The notes beneath the pieces were generated by a model, which worked only from the letters and a program-made list of their open reading frames with translations, did no database searches and was not told the origin of the DNA. The translations under genes were made by a program, and so were the position numbers. Of a stretch of 64,000 bases of DNA, positions 1 to 11,175 are shown piece by piece. Positions within the stretch are counted from its first letter, which is position 1, and every line of letters begins with the position of its first letter. The stretch lies in NCBI GenBank assembly GCA_944472135.2, contig OX235262.1:27079362-27143361 (forward strand). The letters are read 5' to 3'. This DNA is from Trichobilharzia regenti. Taxonomy: Eukaryota; Platyhelminthes; Trematoda; Strigeidida; Schistosomatidae.

Positions 1-177
1 GGACTGTTAAGTATCAGTTGACTGCTAGTCTGTTTTGATTTGCTCTGGTTTACTTTGCACGATTACTTTACTCCCTAATTATTGTTTTGAACTCGGTAAT
101 TAATTTTTAGTTAGGTAATATTTTAAAATGAGTAATTTATTGAGTGACTTTGAGTCTCATTTAACTTGCATATTATG

Positions 178-900
178 TCATGTCTGACTGACTGGTTTCA
201 ACGTAGATTTTTGCATAGATGGGCAGCAGTTCAAGTTGCCACACTTCATGTAGCACACAAAGCAAGTGAAGAGAGTAAAGAAAGATTCAAACGAGAGATA
301 ATAAACAAAAATATGAAGCGAAAAGAATAGAAATATGGAAGAACAATAGAATTTTATTGGATGTCATGAATCACAAAGTGAATGCATCTGCTCCAGCCAT
401 TGAGAATTAATATTTTGAGCCATATCACCAATTTTCTCCAGCTCTCATTGGTTCTTACCTTCCCGAGGACCTCAACCAGGAAGTCTACGCCTCCCTACGT
501 GTCTGAAACTAACTGCCAAGGAATTCATTGACTGATGCCATGTTTTGGTTTGAGCATCACTCTTTTCCAACCTGATCCTATGTCAGCTAACGTTGCTGGT
601 CGAGGAAAGCGATGGCTAGACATGCATGCGTAGCACATGTCCTAACCATCTCAATCGGTATAACGTCACAGTCTCGTCGACTGATTTCCCTTCCTTCCTT
701 ACCTAGCACTTGACGCCCCACCTCAATATTGCTCACCTTATTATACCACTTCACACGGGAGATAGAACGCAGGCACCCATGACCAAGGACGGCTAGCCTT
801 TTCATGTGTTCCACTTTCAATGGCCATGTCTCACTGGCAGCCATAAAGGAGGACGGATCGGACTGATGAGCAGTACACACCTCTTTTGGTGTACAGCTAG
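178..900 (-). mobile_element. LINE A 3' fragment (RTE-like)
   Basis: Read on the minus strand this encodes the degenerate C-terminal part of a LINE polyprotein. It includes an ETWPLKVEHMKRLAVLGH segment and a cysteine/tryptophan-rich tail shared with copies at 5.6, 10.5 and 13.8 kb. The 3' end near 178-195 carries GACT/CAGT tetranucleotide repeats, as other copies do. Frames are broken. The clade is uncertain: the 3' domain resembles schistosome RTE/SR2-type LINEs. Confidence 0.7.
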
Positions 901-1486
901 CTGGATATCACGTCTGTTAAGCCAGAGATGGCTTAAGTTGACGTTTGCCGTATCGATGAAGCACTAAATAAAAGGATTATTTGTGTTCTCTGAATGTAAA
1001 ATAGAATTTCACAACTGTATAATGTGCACAGATACATTATTTAGGAGAGTAAAAGGTAAGATGGTTCAATTTGTCTGTGATATTGTTCACCTGAGAGATG
1101 TGTCTATCCCGATGGATCATTGACTGACGGAACAACAGCATGGAGACAGTTCTCTTGGTTAATGTTTTTCAAGTTGCTTTGCCTTTGGAGCTGGCGAGTT
1201 ATACAAGTGTGTACTTAATCCTAAGTGTAGTGTGAAGAGCTGTTGTTTACTTTTGTTTGAGCAATATATAGTTTCTGATTTTACAGGCACTTGGTCACAT
1301 GTGTATTGTGAGTATATTGAATATGCTCAACAAGGAAATACAAATACAGTAATCATCCGTGGAGATGTGTGTGCGTGTGACCTTTTAGGTGTGGTCTACA
1401 CAGATTTATCACTTTGTAACTATATGAAATTTGTGAATTAGTCACCAGGTAGTTCTTTTAGGTATTTTGTACGACTTTGTTTCTAA

Positions 1487-2440
1487 AACAAGCAACAAAT
1501 GTTAATAAAGCAGGATTTAATGAATCCTTCGAGTTTCGGTGGAACTCTTCAGCTGAATACTCTTAATACAGTAATATATATACACTATCAGAGATTGTGA
1601 GGTAGATATATGACTGATAAGTAAATAAACTACAATGATTCCAGCGGGTAAAACAACAAGTGTGAATGTTTTACAGGTCATGCTCAGAGAGACAAGAGGG
1701 AAGAGAGTATGAGAGATTCAAATTAAGATTATAATACGTTATGATTCTGTCACATCACTTAAATAAACAATTGATTATCAGAGAAAGAACTTGAAAGTAT
1801 CAAGAATTGCAAAATGAATAATAATAACAAAATGAGCTAAGATAATGGTATTGACAAAGAATAGTTTTAAATCAATAGAGAATAATAATAAGGGATGTAA
1901 TAAAATAATGATAATAATAACAGTTAATAAGTAAAACGTATTACCACGACAGGTTCAGAGTGACAACCATCTCCTTTTGTACACAAAGACCTAGTTTATA
2001 AACTGGAATTGCACAAGCCTCCGCAGTTGCAAGCATCTTCCTGTTTCTTTTTCTGCTGGCAAAAGTGAATGACTTGACAGCATCGATACTATGTCCGTAG
2101 TCCACAAGATGCTTTGTTACTTAGCTTTTTGGGACTTTGAATTCAGCTACTTTCAACTACTTTGGTGGATGGGGCCCCGTCATGAGAGTAGACAATTGCT
2201 TATCTGTACGACTTATGCATTTGCCTTCACAAATATACACAGTTGGAGGTATTAAGGATTAGCGACCGGTTTTTTGCCAGATTTTTAAAGTACTCACTTG
2301 GTGGTGTTAAGGAGTACAAGTTTTCTTTGGCGCGTAATAATTTTAATGAATTCATTGAATAAATCCAACTTAACGAACATTTTTCGCTTGTTCTGAATTC
2401 ATATCGGGAAATAAAAGTGTCCAATTGTATTTTGGCCTAC
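1487..2440 (-). mobile_element. Penelope-like element A, deletion derivative (EN only)
   Basis: On the minus strand this matches the endonuclease half and 3' tail of the large PLE A copy at 23.6-25.8 kb. The stretch 2440-2230 encodes a linker ending NRSLILNTSNCVY, and 2120-1960 matches the end of the EN domain. The reverse transcriptase is missing: a 5' segment resembling the PLE A terminal repeat runs straight into the EN linker. The 3' end at about 1487-1555 carries the hammerhead-type tail. Several stops and frameshifts make it a pseudogene. Confidence 0.75.
1511..1554 (-). ncRNA. Hammerhead ribozyme motif, PLE A 3' tail (decayed)
   Basis: The minus strand reads CTGAAGA, a short helix II, GAAA, a helix III region, then ATC followed by CTG. 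All core positions (CUGANGA, GAAA, NUH) are present, but helix III, which is perfect in the copy at 25.7 kb, is largely mismatched here. It is probably a non-functional relic. Confidence 0.6.
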
Positions 2441-2789
2441 TGCATAGTGTTGACAGGATAAGTAATCCTGTGTTGTACTTCTATGGTTCAAATAAGATTG
2501 TGTTTTGATGTTTAGATGAATGATTTGTCACTGGTTAGTTCTTCTGTTGTGTATAATTGGTCTGTAACTTTTACATGCAATAGAGTATAATACAAATATC
2601 ATTTGGGCGAAGTTAAAGTATCATGACCAAAGTCAAGGTCTTTCAAAAGTTGACGACTTTCATGAATCGGTTAGACACAGGAAATGCTATGAAATATCAT
2701 TCCAAGTCAAGTCATGCCTGCCTTTTGGGACTTGGAGAAGATATATACAGTATTTTACTTATTCTCTAGGCATTTTTTCTGCAAATTTA

Positions 2790-2905
2790 TACTGTTAGGT
2801 AGGGTTATGGCGTTTAAGATTAAGGTTTAAGATCTAGGGTTAAGGTTAGGTTTAGGGTTAAAGTTAAGATTGAGTTAGGATTATGGTTAGAGTTAGGAGT
2901 AGGTT
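2790..2905 (+). repeat. Degenerate interstitial telomere-like repeat
   Basis: A run of GGTTAGGGTTA-like units (TTAGGG, TTAAGG, TTAAGA variants) spans about 110 bp. Flatworm telomeres are (TTAGGG)n, so this may be an old interstitial telomeric tract. Chance expansion of a similar hexamer is also possible. Confidence 0.55.
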
Positions 2906-3244
2906 GAAGTGTAGTGCCAGAAATATCGATGAATCTCAGAGTACCATAACCCCTACAGTAACCTGGATGAATGGGTATATCGGACATGGTACGATTTCTC
3001 CATACATCATCTGTGACTGGGAGACATTCTTACAACACTTAAGCTACAACTATACAGTGAAATATCAAGTCTGCAATATCTTTCACTGTATTTTCCTACG
3101 ATTATGCGACCTATTTTTGCATTTGGGTTCTTATTGTTTATTCAAGATCACTGTGGTTTTGGTTATGATAGTTTAACTTTGCCATCATTTGTTATTCGAA
3201 ATGATTGTGGATCATAAACTTATGTGTGACTACTTCTCTTTGCC

Positions 3245-3660
3245 TTCCCCGGCCGACAACTGTTACCTTGCTGTGGTGGTCGGGCTTGAATACCGCAGTG
3301 GCCCAACAAGCTAAACTGGCTGGGACTCATGTCGCTGCAGGTCCTACCATGTCAGGAAATTTGTTTGGATAGCGGTTAGACTAAAAGCGGTCACCATAGG
3401 GTACATGGACTCCAGAATCCAGTTGGAGTATGAACCCATATGGGTCACCGGAAACCATGGAAATGCAGCTCCTGATGCTGCTCCGCTGCCTTGCGGATTA
3501 GACCCCATGTCAAAGGCTCGGTGGGAGGTCCCTTAAGAAAACCACCTGCTTCGATCTGGGCGCCCGGGCAGTATATCAGCCCTCACACAACAGATGAAAT
3601 GTGTGGTGCCATATTGTACCAAGTTTTTTTCTGCGTTTCAATAATCATAATAATATCTCT
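3245..3660 (+). mobile_element. R1 retroposon, near full length
   Basis: This is a roughly 410-bp repeat, GC-richer than its surroundings, nearly identical to the reverse complement of 26333-26754. It begins near CGGCCGACAACTG and ends in an AT-rich trinucleotide-like tail (AATAATCATAATAAT). The other copy has a 9-bp target duplication, so the unit is a complete non-autonomous retroposon. No convincing tRNA-like A box was seen. It ends about 50 bp before the splice acceptor of the first visible exon. Confidence 0.75.
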
Positions 3661-3708
3661 TTGCCTTCTCTTTTTTATGTATAATTCCTTCTTTTTTCTA
3701 TTATGCAG

Positions 3709-3858
3709 GTGATTGAACATGCAGATTTTAAGGTTGGAGTTGAAATTGACGGAGTTACACATCGTGTATATGTTCTCAAACGACCACATGTTGATTTATT
3801 CCTATCAACAATGGCCAATTTATATGAATGTGTATTGTTCACTGCTAGTTTAGCTAAA
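3709..3858 (+). CDS. CTDSPL: SCP/CTDSPL-like phosphatase, internal exon 1 of 3 visible
   Basis: This 50-codon exon is bounded by a polypyrimidine tract plus CAG and by the donor GTATGT. It encodes the FCP1-homology segment containing [19 protein letters not shown] and [12 protein letters not shown]. Small CTD phosphatases (SCP1/CTDSPL family) are known to dephosphorylate Ser5 of the RNA polymerase II CTD and some transcription factors using an Mg2+-dependent DxDxT aspartate. The conserved Thr/Ser and Lys (TAS...K) of HAD motif II lie in this exon. The DLDET exon should lie upstream, outside the window. Phase is 0 at both ends. The family call is secure; the exact paralogue is an inference. 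Confidence 0.93.
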
Positions 3859-4080
3859 GTATGTGATTTTTAAGTTTTTTTTTGTTTTTTTGACAATAAT
3901 TTGATTGATTCACTGTTCAGTATGTTAAACTTCACCTTTTACATTTATTAGTGATTATATTAAGCAAACCTAGATTGTTTAAAGTGGATGAATGTCTGAT
4001 TCCACTTGAAACAGATTCACCTAATACATTGAGAGCATTAAATAGTACTATAATCCTTCAAATCACATAATTTGTTTGCA

Positions 4081-4081
<1 letters not shown>

Positions 4082-4119
<38 letters not shown>
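4082..4119. repeat. (TA)n microsatellite
   Basis: About 19 uninterrupted TA units, next to the target site of a SINE C insertion. Confidence 0.95.
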
Positions 4120-4120
<1 letters not shown>

Positions 4121-4140
4121 CGAGTTTCTATCGTGGTATT

Positions 4141-4396
4141 TTTATTATTTCTTTTAAATTTTATTCCTTTGCGTTCCCAATGGAACATAGGGCTTCTATC
4201 TAGAGCTTTAAAGTTTCAGTAGCAGGGGTGTTTTTCACGGGGTGGGGTTGCTAGCCTCACACTTAACCTTCCCTCTTTATCGAGATTATAGCTGACTAAG
4301 CGAGGTTTAGGAGTGCGCCAGTCAGGACTCGAACCCCGGACCGCGTGGTTGGTTGGCTAGCATTCTGAACCACTGTACCGCCGACGCACACCGGGC
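4141..4396 (-). mobile_element. SINE C, full-length, with 13-bp target duplication
   Basis: On the minus strand there is a tRNA-like head (A-box-like GGCGGTACAGTGG, B-box-like GGTTCGA-type) followed by a body ending in CCCTATGTTCCATTGGG and GCAAAGGAA. The direct repeat CTATCGTGGTATT occurs at 4128-4140 and again at 4397-4409, which marks both ends of the insertion. The 3' body matches the 3' end of LINE B, the likely mobilising partner. Confidence 0.85.
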
Positions 4397-5257
4397 CTAT
4401 CGTGGTATTACGTAACTGTTTTTCCTGCCTACTGTTTGTCGTTTCCTGATAATTGTATTTTGGGAAATAATTCCTTTAGGGAGTATTTATGTCGTCTTGA
4501 TGTGTTCATTGTCTCTAAATAAAACCATACTAATGTGTTTCACTGGGATTTGCCAATCTTCAGAATGGGGGAAGTTTTATACTCTTTCACACTCGAGCAG
4601 TTCCCCTGTTTAGTTTGAACAAAGAGCGAAAGAATATGTTCGCTCTCCTTGTTTATACTCTTTCAGCAGTGATAGATAGTATATTGGTACGCTCTTTTTC
4701 CTTGATTAGTTTCGACAAAACAAGAACGAACATATTGACAGTCACGCCTGGTATCTCATCGTATCATCAATGAGTGACATTGGTATTTTCATTATTACCA
4801 CAGCAAAACCAGAACCCTTATCTGATCTAAGGACATCATTGTTTTGTAGGGTTTTTATTTTTCAACACCAACCTGTCCTCTTCAATGAACAATTCCAACT
4901 GGACGGCAAGCGAAATGTTCGCTTTTCGCCTTATCCAGTATTAATTATCATTCAGAGTGTGACTTTTGCATTTTGCTAAATATTTATTGTGTAGCAGATT
5001 TCTTTTCACTGACTAGTAATTAGTGCATGAAATTGTTGGTTAGGCTTAGTCTTGGAATTCTATTATACCTCATTCTACTCTCATGTGACTTTTGAATTGA
5101 TGCAATTATTGTGCAAACGTCTCAGCTGTTAAAAGGCAATCATTATATACTGCTTAGATTTTACAGTATGTTACTACTTCCTATTGTTAGTGTTCCCTTT
5201 TGTACATTTGTCGTTGTTGGACTATATTCAATATAATCATTTCGAGTTTAATCACGG

Positions 5258-5525
5258 ATAAATGTCAATTAGAGCATACCGGACAACTGTTCCACCCTAG
5301 TTTGTGACTCTTCAACAGTACGCACCCTTAACCCTTCCGCGGTTCGGACGCCAGAACCTTCCGGTTACAAGGCGAGCTCTTTGATCATTCACTCCTATGG
5401 CCTATGAATCCAAACTTCTGTCGATTTCTGTCAATCAGCTATCCAGTGCTCCTTGGTAGTTTTTAGTGGTTCTCTAACTGATATCAAATTGTGATTAAAC
5501 TTGTAACCATAGTAACATGGAAAAT
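5258..5525. mobile_element. SINE B, inverted two-part copy
   Basis: Positions 5270-5425 are a minus-strand SINE B head with a tRNA-like segment and a decayed hammerhead (core reads TTGAAGA). Positions 5438-5525 are a plus-strand SINE B 3' tail (TCCAGTGCTCC ... TTCTCTAACTGATATCA). The two parts face each other, the same arrangement seen at 58.4 kb. Confidence 0.65.
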
Positions 5526-5539
5526 GTAAGGGTTTAATA

Positions 5540-5790
5540 AATATGGGAGACCATAAATAGTGAATGAATCTGCACCATAAAGAACGGTTTTGAGGCATAT
5601 TACCAACAGTTTCCATCCCAGCCACTGGTTCCTAGCTTCTTGAGGATCCTAATCAAGCAGTGTTTATACCAAATGTCAAAGACTTCATGGATTGATTTCA
5701 CGTTTTGGTTTGATAACCCCTGACTTTTCCAATCTGACCTTATGTCAGCTAATATTGTTCATTGGGGAAGACAATTCTTCTTAAGATCCC
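5540..5790 (-). mobile_element. LINE A 3' domain fragment
   Basis: The minus strand encodes a broken version of the LINE A C-terminus, including MPQNRSLWCRFIHYLWSP. Flanking parts are lost. Confidence 0.6.
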
Positions 5791-5839
5791 ATTGAAAGGC
5801 TTTGAAAACCCATGTGTTTTATATCCAACGGTGGTCTGA

Positions 5840-6835
5840 CCGGAATATCATGTGTGTGAATTACAAACAGACATTACTGTATGCAGAGAAAAATGTAATA
5901 AAACTTATTCTTAAACGCTTCACTATGGGGAGTGAGGAGACAGCAATACGCTGGACCACCGATAAAACGACTCTAAAAGATCTGGATTTTGCAGATGATA
6001 TATGTCTAATGTCACACAAACTCGAAGACTTGCAAGCGAAAACCCACAAATTGGCTGAAGAGGTAGCGAAAACAGGACTATAGGTGAGCACAGAGAAGAC
6101 GGACGAAGGTGATGAAGATAACCAATCAACAGCAACAACAACCAGCATCAATCACCATCAACGGGAGAGATTTGTGATAGGTTACCTCCCTCACTTATCT
6201 GGGAAGCACAGTTTCAACCACAGGCAGAATGGATGGAGATATCAAAGCAGGCCAGAATCGGAAAGGCAAGATACACCTTCACCAGTCTGCAACCAGTTTG
6301 GAAATCATATACCTTCAGTACAAGAAACAAGATTCGGATTTTCAATACAAATCTTAAGTCAGTCAGTCCTTCTATATGGGTCAGAAATTTGGTGCGTAAC
6401 ATGGAAAACATTTCCAACAGGCCACTGCAGACTTTTATCAACAGCTACCTTCGCTAACTCCGTACTGAAGATCAAATGGTCAGAAAGAATAAGCAACAAG
6501 AAACTATAGGAACAAACCAACAGGTGAGAGCCGATCGCTCAACAACTAATCATGTAGGTGGAAATGGAGATGGATTGGGCATACATTAATGAGGCCGCCG
6601 AATGATATCGCGCGCCAGACCATAGTTCGAGTGGAATCTAAATAGGAAGCGACGAGTGGGAGTGGTCGATGCGAGGGTGACATGGAGGAGATCGTTTGGG
6701 GAGGAAAAGATGAGAGATCATGGGCAATCGTGGGGCCAGCTGAAGAGGAAGGCAGAAAACAGAACAAAGTGGAAATGTGTTGTTGAAGTCCTATGTTCCA
6801 CTCGGAACCAAAGGGAATAATGATAAGTAATAAAT
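5840..6835 (+). mobile_element. LINE B, RT C-terminal part and 3' end
   Basis: The plus strand encodes KDLDFADDICLMSHKLEDL (the RT box with F-A-D-D), then a KARYTFTSLQPVWKSYTFS region and a SVLLYGSEIW block, with frameshifts near 6080 and 6300. The 3' end near 6780-6835 reads CCTATGTTCCACTCGGAACC followed by AATAATG. LINE B resembles schistosome RTE-clade (SR2-like) elements; the clade is inferred from the layout of the C-terminal domain and the microsatellite tail. Confidence 0.75.
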
Positions 6836-6899
6836 GTTTGTGAACACTTAGCGAAATATCACCGCTTCGTAGTCCACATGTGCAGTACATGTTAAAGGC

Positions 6900-7775
6900 C
6901 TCCAAAGTCTCAGGATGGTCGGCGGTGGGTGCCTTGCGCTGCGGGTTGGCCACCCCTCCGTACACCTCTTGAAATGCTCCCATACGACCGGGCGTCTTAC
7001 ATAGCCTCTCCGTAGGAAGTCCTACTCACTGCCTTCACGTGGCGGAGGTGTTTTTCACCGAAGTGAGAGGGCAAAAGCGGATGCCCGGCGCTCTTCACCG
7101 GGTTGACTGTCCATTGGATGACAGTCTAGGGGAAATGGCTAAACCCTGATTCCAAACCTCCAACGACTGGCGTATGAAGCTCACCGGTAGACGTATGGAT
7201 AAAGGGCTTATTGGATGCCCTGGATGTCTGGCCCCATTCAAAAAGGCGTATGAACCGGACTCCGGTCACCGGCTGCCAATGGATAGTGGACTCCCTACTC
7301 CACTCCTACTGCCTTGTAGGTCACACTTGGTTGTGTAAAGGCTAGAGCTGCACTCTCAAACAAAAGGCCGAGCGATTCTGGGGACATCACTCGTACATAA
7401 TTCCCATGAAACTTTGTGGACTCTCTACAACATCAACCAAATTCCAGTACTGGTCCAACAACGTCGCCTTCGGTGGTTTGGCCATGTTCTGCGCTGACCA
7501 GATGACGATCTGGTCAAATCAGTTCTAAATCCCTCACCATTTCCATCTTGGCGATGTCGCAGGGGTGGACAGCTGAATACATGGCTTGGTACAATCAAGG
7601 CTGATATGGAGTGCCTGGGGCTACAAACCGTCTACGGACTCCGTCTGTGGAACAAGAATTGGATAACCCTGTCGCAAAACCTTGCATCAGATCGCCGCGC
7701 CTGGGCAGCGATGAATCGAGATGTTCATGAAGCCGGCTCATCCTCCCGTAGGAGATAGCCGAAGTAAAGTAAAAA
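6900..7775 (+). mobile_element. LINE C 3' fragment with GC-rich leader
   Basis: From about 7448 to 7750 a nearly open frame encodes VQQRRLRWFGHVLR, then PSPFPSWRCRRGGQLNTWL and RAWAAMNRDVHEAGSSSRRR, with one in-frame stop after VLR. This is the typical C-terminus of an RTE-like LINE. The tail repeats AAGT. The upstream part 6900-7440 is GC-richer and has no clear frame; it may be the 5' part of the same element joined by deletion. Confidence 0.65.
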
Positions 7776-8744
7776 AGTAAGTACCTGTTAAAGCTAACTA
7801 CACTTTACGAGTGAATGCGTCTTTAGTTGATGGAATATGATTTTAATCCACTTTTCAATGGTATAACAGTTAGTCACGATTCACTTTGTCATTTTTTTAG
7901 TAATTAAAGTTATCAACAGTACTTTTTAAATATCGTTGACTATTTGTTTCGATAATAATAATATTATTATTATTTTTGACTAAGTCATCTAACATATTGA
8001 ATATGACACTATATAGAGAGCTTTATCATTTCATTCTACTGTTAAGTAAGTAAGTAAGTACTTCTGAAATTGGCCAGCTAACAGGAAGAATTGTAATGTT
8101 TATGCTTAAATGTTGTACTTTTATAATTTGTTGTATAGTGGAGTATCTGCAGTATATAAATGCAGGACATATAACTTTAGTAAACAACATAAATACTATT
8201 AGTAGGATAAATTGTGATACATTTAAAATTAGAATAAACAAATCCTCTACTAGTTAGTAAATAAACTCCATTGTAGGTTGTTGTTAGTCAGTTCAATCAA
8301 TGAAATTTTAACTAGATAAAATAAGCATATAATGAAGCAACGCACGCGAAAATCTTTCTTTTCTATGCTGTTGGTTGTATGTAATAAAAAAAAGAATGTG
8401 GTTATTTTACTGGTAAAATTGCCTCCTAGGCATAACATAAATAAGCACGGAGAATACCAGTACCAATAATGGTAGGTTTGATTCAGCGTAAGAATTTCAT
8501 TTTTGTTCAATTTAATGTTATGTTAGCATCATCAAAAGCAGCAGTCTTTGAGGCATAAGTAAGTAGGTGAAATGGTTTCTACTTCCTGATTGTTGATGTT
8601 GTTGGTGGTGGTGTCGATGTTTGCTTCATAATACTTTTCAACTTTGTGAACTACATATATCGGATAGGTACAGTGCTTTGTCTACCCGTTTGTTGTTTAT
8701 AGACTTCTAAAAAGCGAATGTTCGCTTAATTAGCAGCAGTTTGT

Positions 8745-9136
8745 AATGTATTATTGTTATTATTATTATTCCCTTGGGTTCCGAGTGGAACATAAAGCTT
8801 CAGATGCACATCTCCACTTCACCCTGTCCTCTTCAGTCTGTTTTACCTGGCACCACGATGACCCATATTCTCTCACTGCCTCCTCACACAACCTCCTCCA
8901 TGTCACTCCCGGACGCCCAACTTGTTGCTTCCCCTTGTCACCTTTCCCTAGAGGGCCTGGCGAGTGGTATCACTCAATGGTCTCTTCAGTGTGTGTGTGT
9001 GTCCAATCCATCTGCACTTTTCTCGGCACACTTATTGGGTATCAGAGTTCCTTGTCACTTGCTTTCTTTTTCTGGTCAGGCATCTATTTTTCAGTATCGA
9101 GCTAGCGAAAGCAACTGTTGATTAAAAAGTCTGCAA
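8745..9136 (-). mobile_element. LINE B 3' end
   Basis: A (TTA)n tract followed on the plus strand by CCCTTGGGTTCCGAGTGGAA is the reverse complement of the LINE B 3' terminus. About 390 bp of the C-terminal domain follow, with frameshifts. Confidence 0.7.
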
Positions 9137-9355
9137 GCCATGGCGGTTAGGACGCTCGCCGACCATGCACATGGTTCGGGGTTCGATCTCCGGCCGACGC
9201 ACTCCTTTACTTCGCTAATCCAGAAATAATGCTAGGAAAGAGGAAAGGTTAGGCATGAGGCTAGCAATCCCACCCTGTAAAAATAAACACCACTCTACTG
9301 AAACTTCAAAGCTCAAACTTGAAGCCCTACATTCCACTGGGGTAACGCAAAGGAA
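9137..9355 (+). mobile_element. SINE C, 5' truncated
   Basis: The tRNA-like head (GGCGGTTAGGACGCTCGCC, then GGTTCGATCTCC) is followed by the SINE C body and a 3' end reading CCCTACATTCCACTGGGGTA. It directly follows a LINE B fragment. Confidence 0.75.
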
Positions 9356-9605
9356 TCGGAGAGACGAAGTGATGCGTGGTGGTGGTGAAAGCTTTCGATA
9401 AGCTAGATAGTCGATATGTTTTCTTTTGGTGAAAGCAAAAATATGCTTGTACGATGTTTGAAGCTGGTAAGGTTGCTGAAATCCTACAAAAGAAGTGAGA
9501 AGTTATAGTACAGAAATGAAAACGGATGAAATATTTTTTACTCAGTTCCATATTAATTTATACATACGTTGTTTTATTTGAATAAAACAAGAACAACAGT
9601 GGTTT

Positions 9606-9914
9606 GTGCAGAATGATAATAATCAATGTAACTGCTCCCGCAGATACATTGGAAGGATACAAAGAAGGGCATATTTACGATTTTCTGAACATGTACCAAA
9701 AAGCTTACGTCTAAAGGGAACAAATGCTTTAAACAGTGCCATCGCCAGGCATCTCGACACGGGTCATGAGGTGGAAATCGAGAAATCCTTTAAAATTATC
9801 AATACACAAAGGAGCTCCATTCTCCTCAAGTTTGCCGAAGCAATTTCTATCAAACGCTTGAAACCAGATTTATGTGTTCAGAAAGAAGCAGTTATTAACC
9901 TTTCCTCGCCCTGA
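9606..9914 (+). pseudogene. PLE B endonuclease domain (partial)
   Basis: The frame encodes CNCSRRYIGRIQRRAYLRF, the Cys-x-Cys and Y-I-G part of the PLE GIY-YIG nuclease, then HLDTGHEVEIEKSFKIIN and ending KRLKPDLCVQKE. About 100 residues are open to a TGA. The reverse transcriptase is absent, so the copy cannot act on its own. Confidence 0.8.
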
Positions 9915-10274
9915 TAACTGAATGTCTCTATTCTCTCACCTAATTACGTAATCTTTGTCTTTAACCACACGTTGCTTTTATAATCTGTAATTTTGCTTGT
10001 CTCTTGTTTCTTTGATTTGAATTAAACTCAGTACATCGTTACCTAATTTATTAGTTACTCATCGTCTTACTCACCTCTCGTCTTTATTACGTAACTCCTT
10101 TACCACTGTACGCATACATTTATTTCGACTTGAACTGCCTGTGAAAAAACTACATAAGCATAATTTTCTGAGCACTGTTCATTAATTGTGGAACTTTCTG
10201 TCAACTGACAACATGTAAAATTTGCAAGTATGTTAAAACGTTTCTGTACGTAAACCTCATAATTTATTTAGGCT

Positions 10275-10338
10275 GTAAGCAGGTAGCTGATAAGAAGCCA
10301 ACGAAATAACACAATGATGGTACCATATTATTCTGCAC
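10275..10338 (+). ncRNA. Hammerhead motif of PLE B, core mutated
   Basis: The order is CTGATAA, helix II, CGAAAT, an AT-rich helix III ending ATTATT, then CTGC. The core should read CTGANGA; here the conserved G8 is A, which should abolish cleavage. Compare the intact copy at 40719-40770. Confidence 0.65.
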
Positions 10339-10439
10339 AAACCACACTGTTGTTCTTGCTTTATTCAAATTCATCAAGGGGGAATAAATACGTTGTTTTA
10401 ATTTATCTTTTTCTCTTCACATTATTGTTCCAACTATCG

Positions 10440-11175
10440 ACCGAAGGCTGGGTGTACTGCTCATCAGTCCGCTCCGTCCTCCTTTATGGTTGTGAGACCT
10501 GGCCACTGAGAGTGGAAGACATGAAAAGATTAGCTGTCTTTGATCATAGGTGCCTGCGTTTTATCTCCCGTGTGAAGTGGCATAATAAGGTGAGCAATAT
10601 TGAGGTTAGGCGTCGAGTTCTAGGTAAATAGGGGAAATCAATCGGCAAAGTCGTGAAGTTACAAAGACTGAGATGGTTAGGATATGTGTTAGGTATGCCT
10701 AGTCATCGCCTTCCTCGACAACGGGCAATGTTAGCTGATATAGGATCAGGCTGGAATAAAGCTAGTGGAGGTCAAACAAAAACATGGCACCAGTCAATGA
10801 AATCTACAACAACCAGTTTAAGCCACGTAGGAAGGTGTAGACTTCCTGACTGGTTGGGGTCCTCGGGACGGTAAAAACCAATGGCTGGGAACAATCGGTG
10901 ATATGGCTCAAAATCGTTCTCAATGACGCAGATACATCCACTCCTTATGATTTCCAATGAAACTGTTTTGTTCTTCGTTACTACTCTTCCTTTGTCTCAC
11001 ACCTCTGCTTATTGTCTCTATTATGCTTTTCTTGTACTTTCTTCTCTTGCTTTGTGTGCTACATGGAGTGTGGCGACTTGAACTTCCGCACATTTGTGCA
11101 AAGTTCTATGTCGAAAACAGACAGACATACATTGTTCACTTATTCCCCTGTTTTATTTCTTCGACTACACGATCC
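10440..11175 (+). mobile_element. LINE A C-terminal fragment and 3' end
   Basis: The frames encode SVRSVLLYGCETWPLRVEDM and KRLAVFDHRCLRFISRVKWH, then after a stop LQRLRWLGYVLGMPSHRLPR, GGQTKTWHQSMKS and HVGRCRLPDW. This is the most readable LINE A C-terminus in the window. The 3' UTR (about 10930-11150) ends GTGCAAAGTTCTATGTCGAA with CAGA repeats, the same end seen at 13545 and 14700. Confidence 0.8.

Larger units (their letters stand above)
1..3708 (+). other. Presumed upstream intron of the SCP-like phosphatase gene
   Basis: The first visible exon of the phosphatase opens at 3709 after a pyrimidine-rich tract and AG. Its protein begins inside the conserved domain, just after the place where the catalytic DLDET motif should be. 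I searched this stretch by eye for a DLDET-encoding exon and did not find one, so it is read as intron. It holds a LINE A fragment, a PLE A fragment, a telomere-like tract and an R1 copy. Positions 901-1486 and 2906-3244 hold nothing I can name; short ORFs there have no recognisable domain. Confidence 0.6.
9577..10387 (+). mobile_element. Penelope-like element B, 5' truncated, with terminal inverted repeats and TSD
   Basis: The 13-bp direct repeat ATACGTTGTTTTA lies at 9564-9576 and 10388-10400, so both insertion ends are visible. Roughly 40 bp at the left end (ATTTGAATAAAACAAGAACA...) is the inverse of the right end (...GCTTTATTCAAAT). Inside lies the C-terminal GIY-YIG-type endonuclease domain and then a 350-bp 3' tail with a mutated hammerhead. 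This is a complete insertion of a truncated RNA, lying in the phosphatase intron. Confidence 0.85.

Noticed and set aside
1..3708. Search for the catalytic DLDET exon of the phosphatase
   Set aside because: No matching coding segment was found on the plus strand by eye, so it is assumed to lie outside the window.
9137..9210. tRNA gene from the A- and B-box-like sequence
   Set aside because: The same head recurs many times followed by a SINE body, and no cloverleaf with a plausible acceptor stem was seen.
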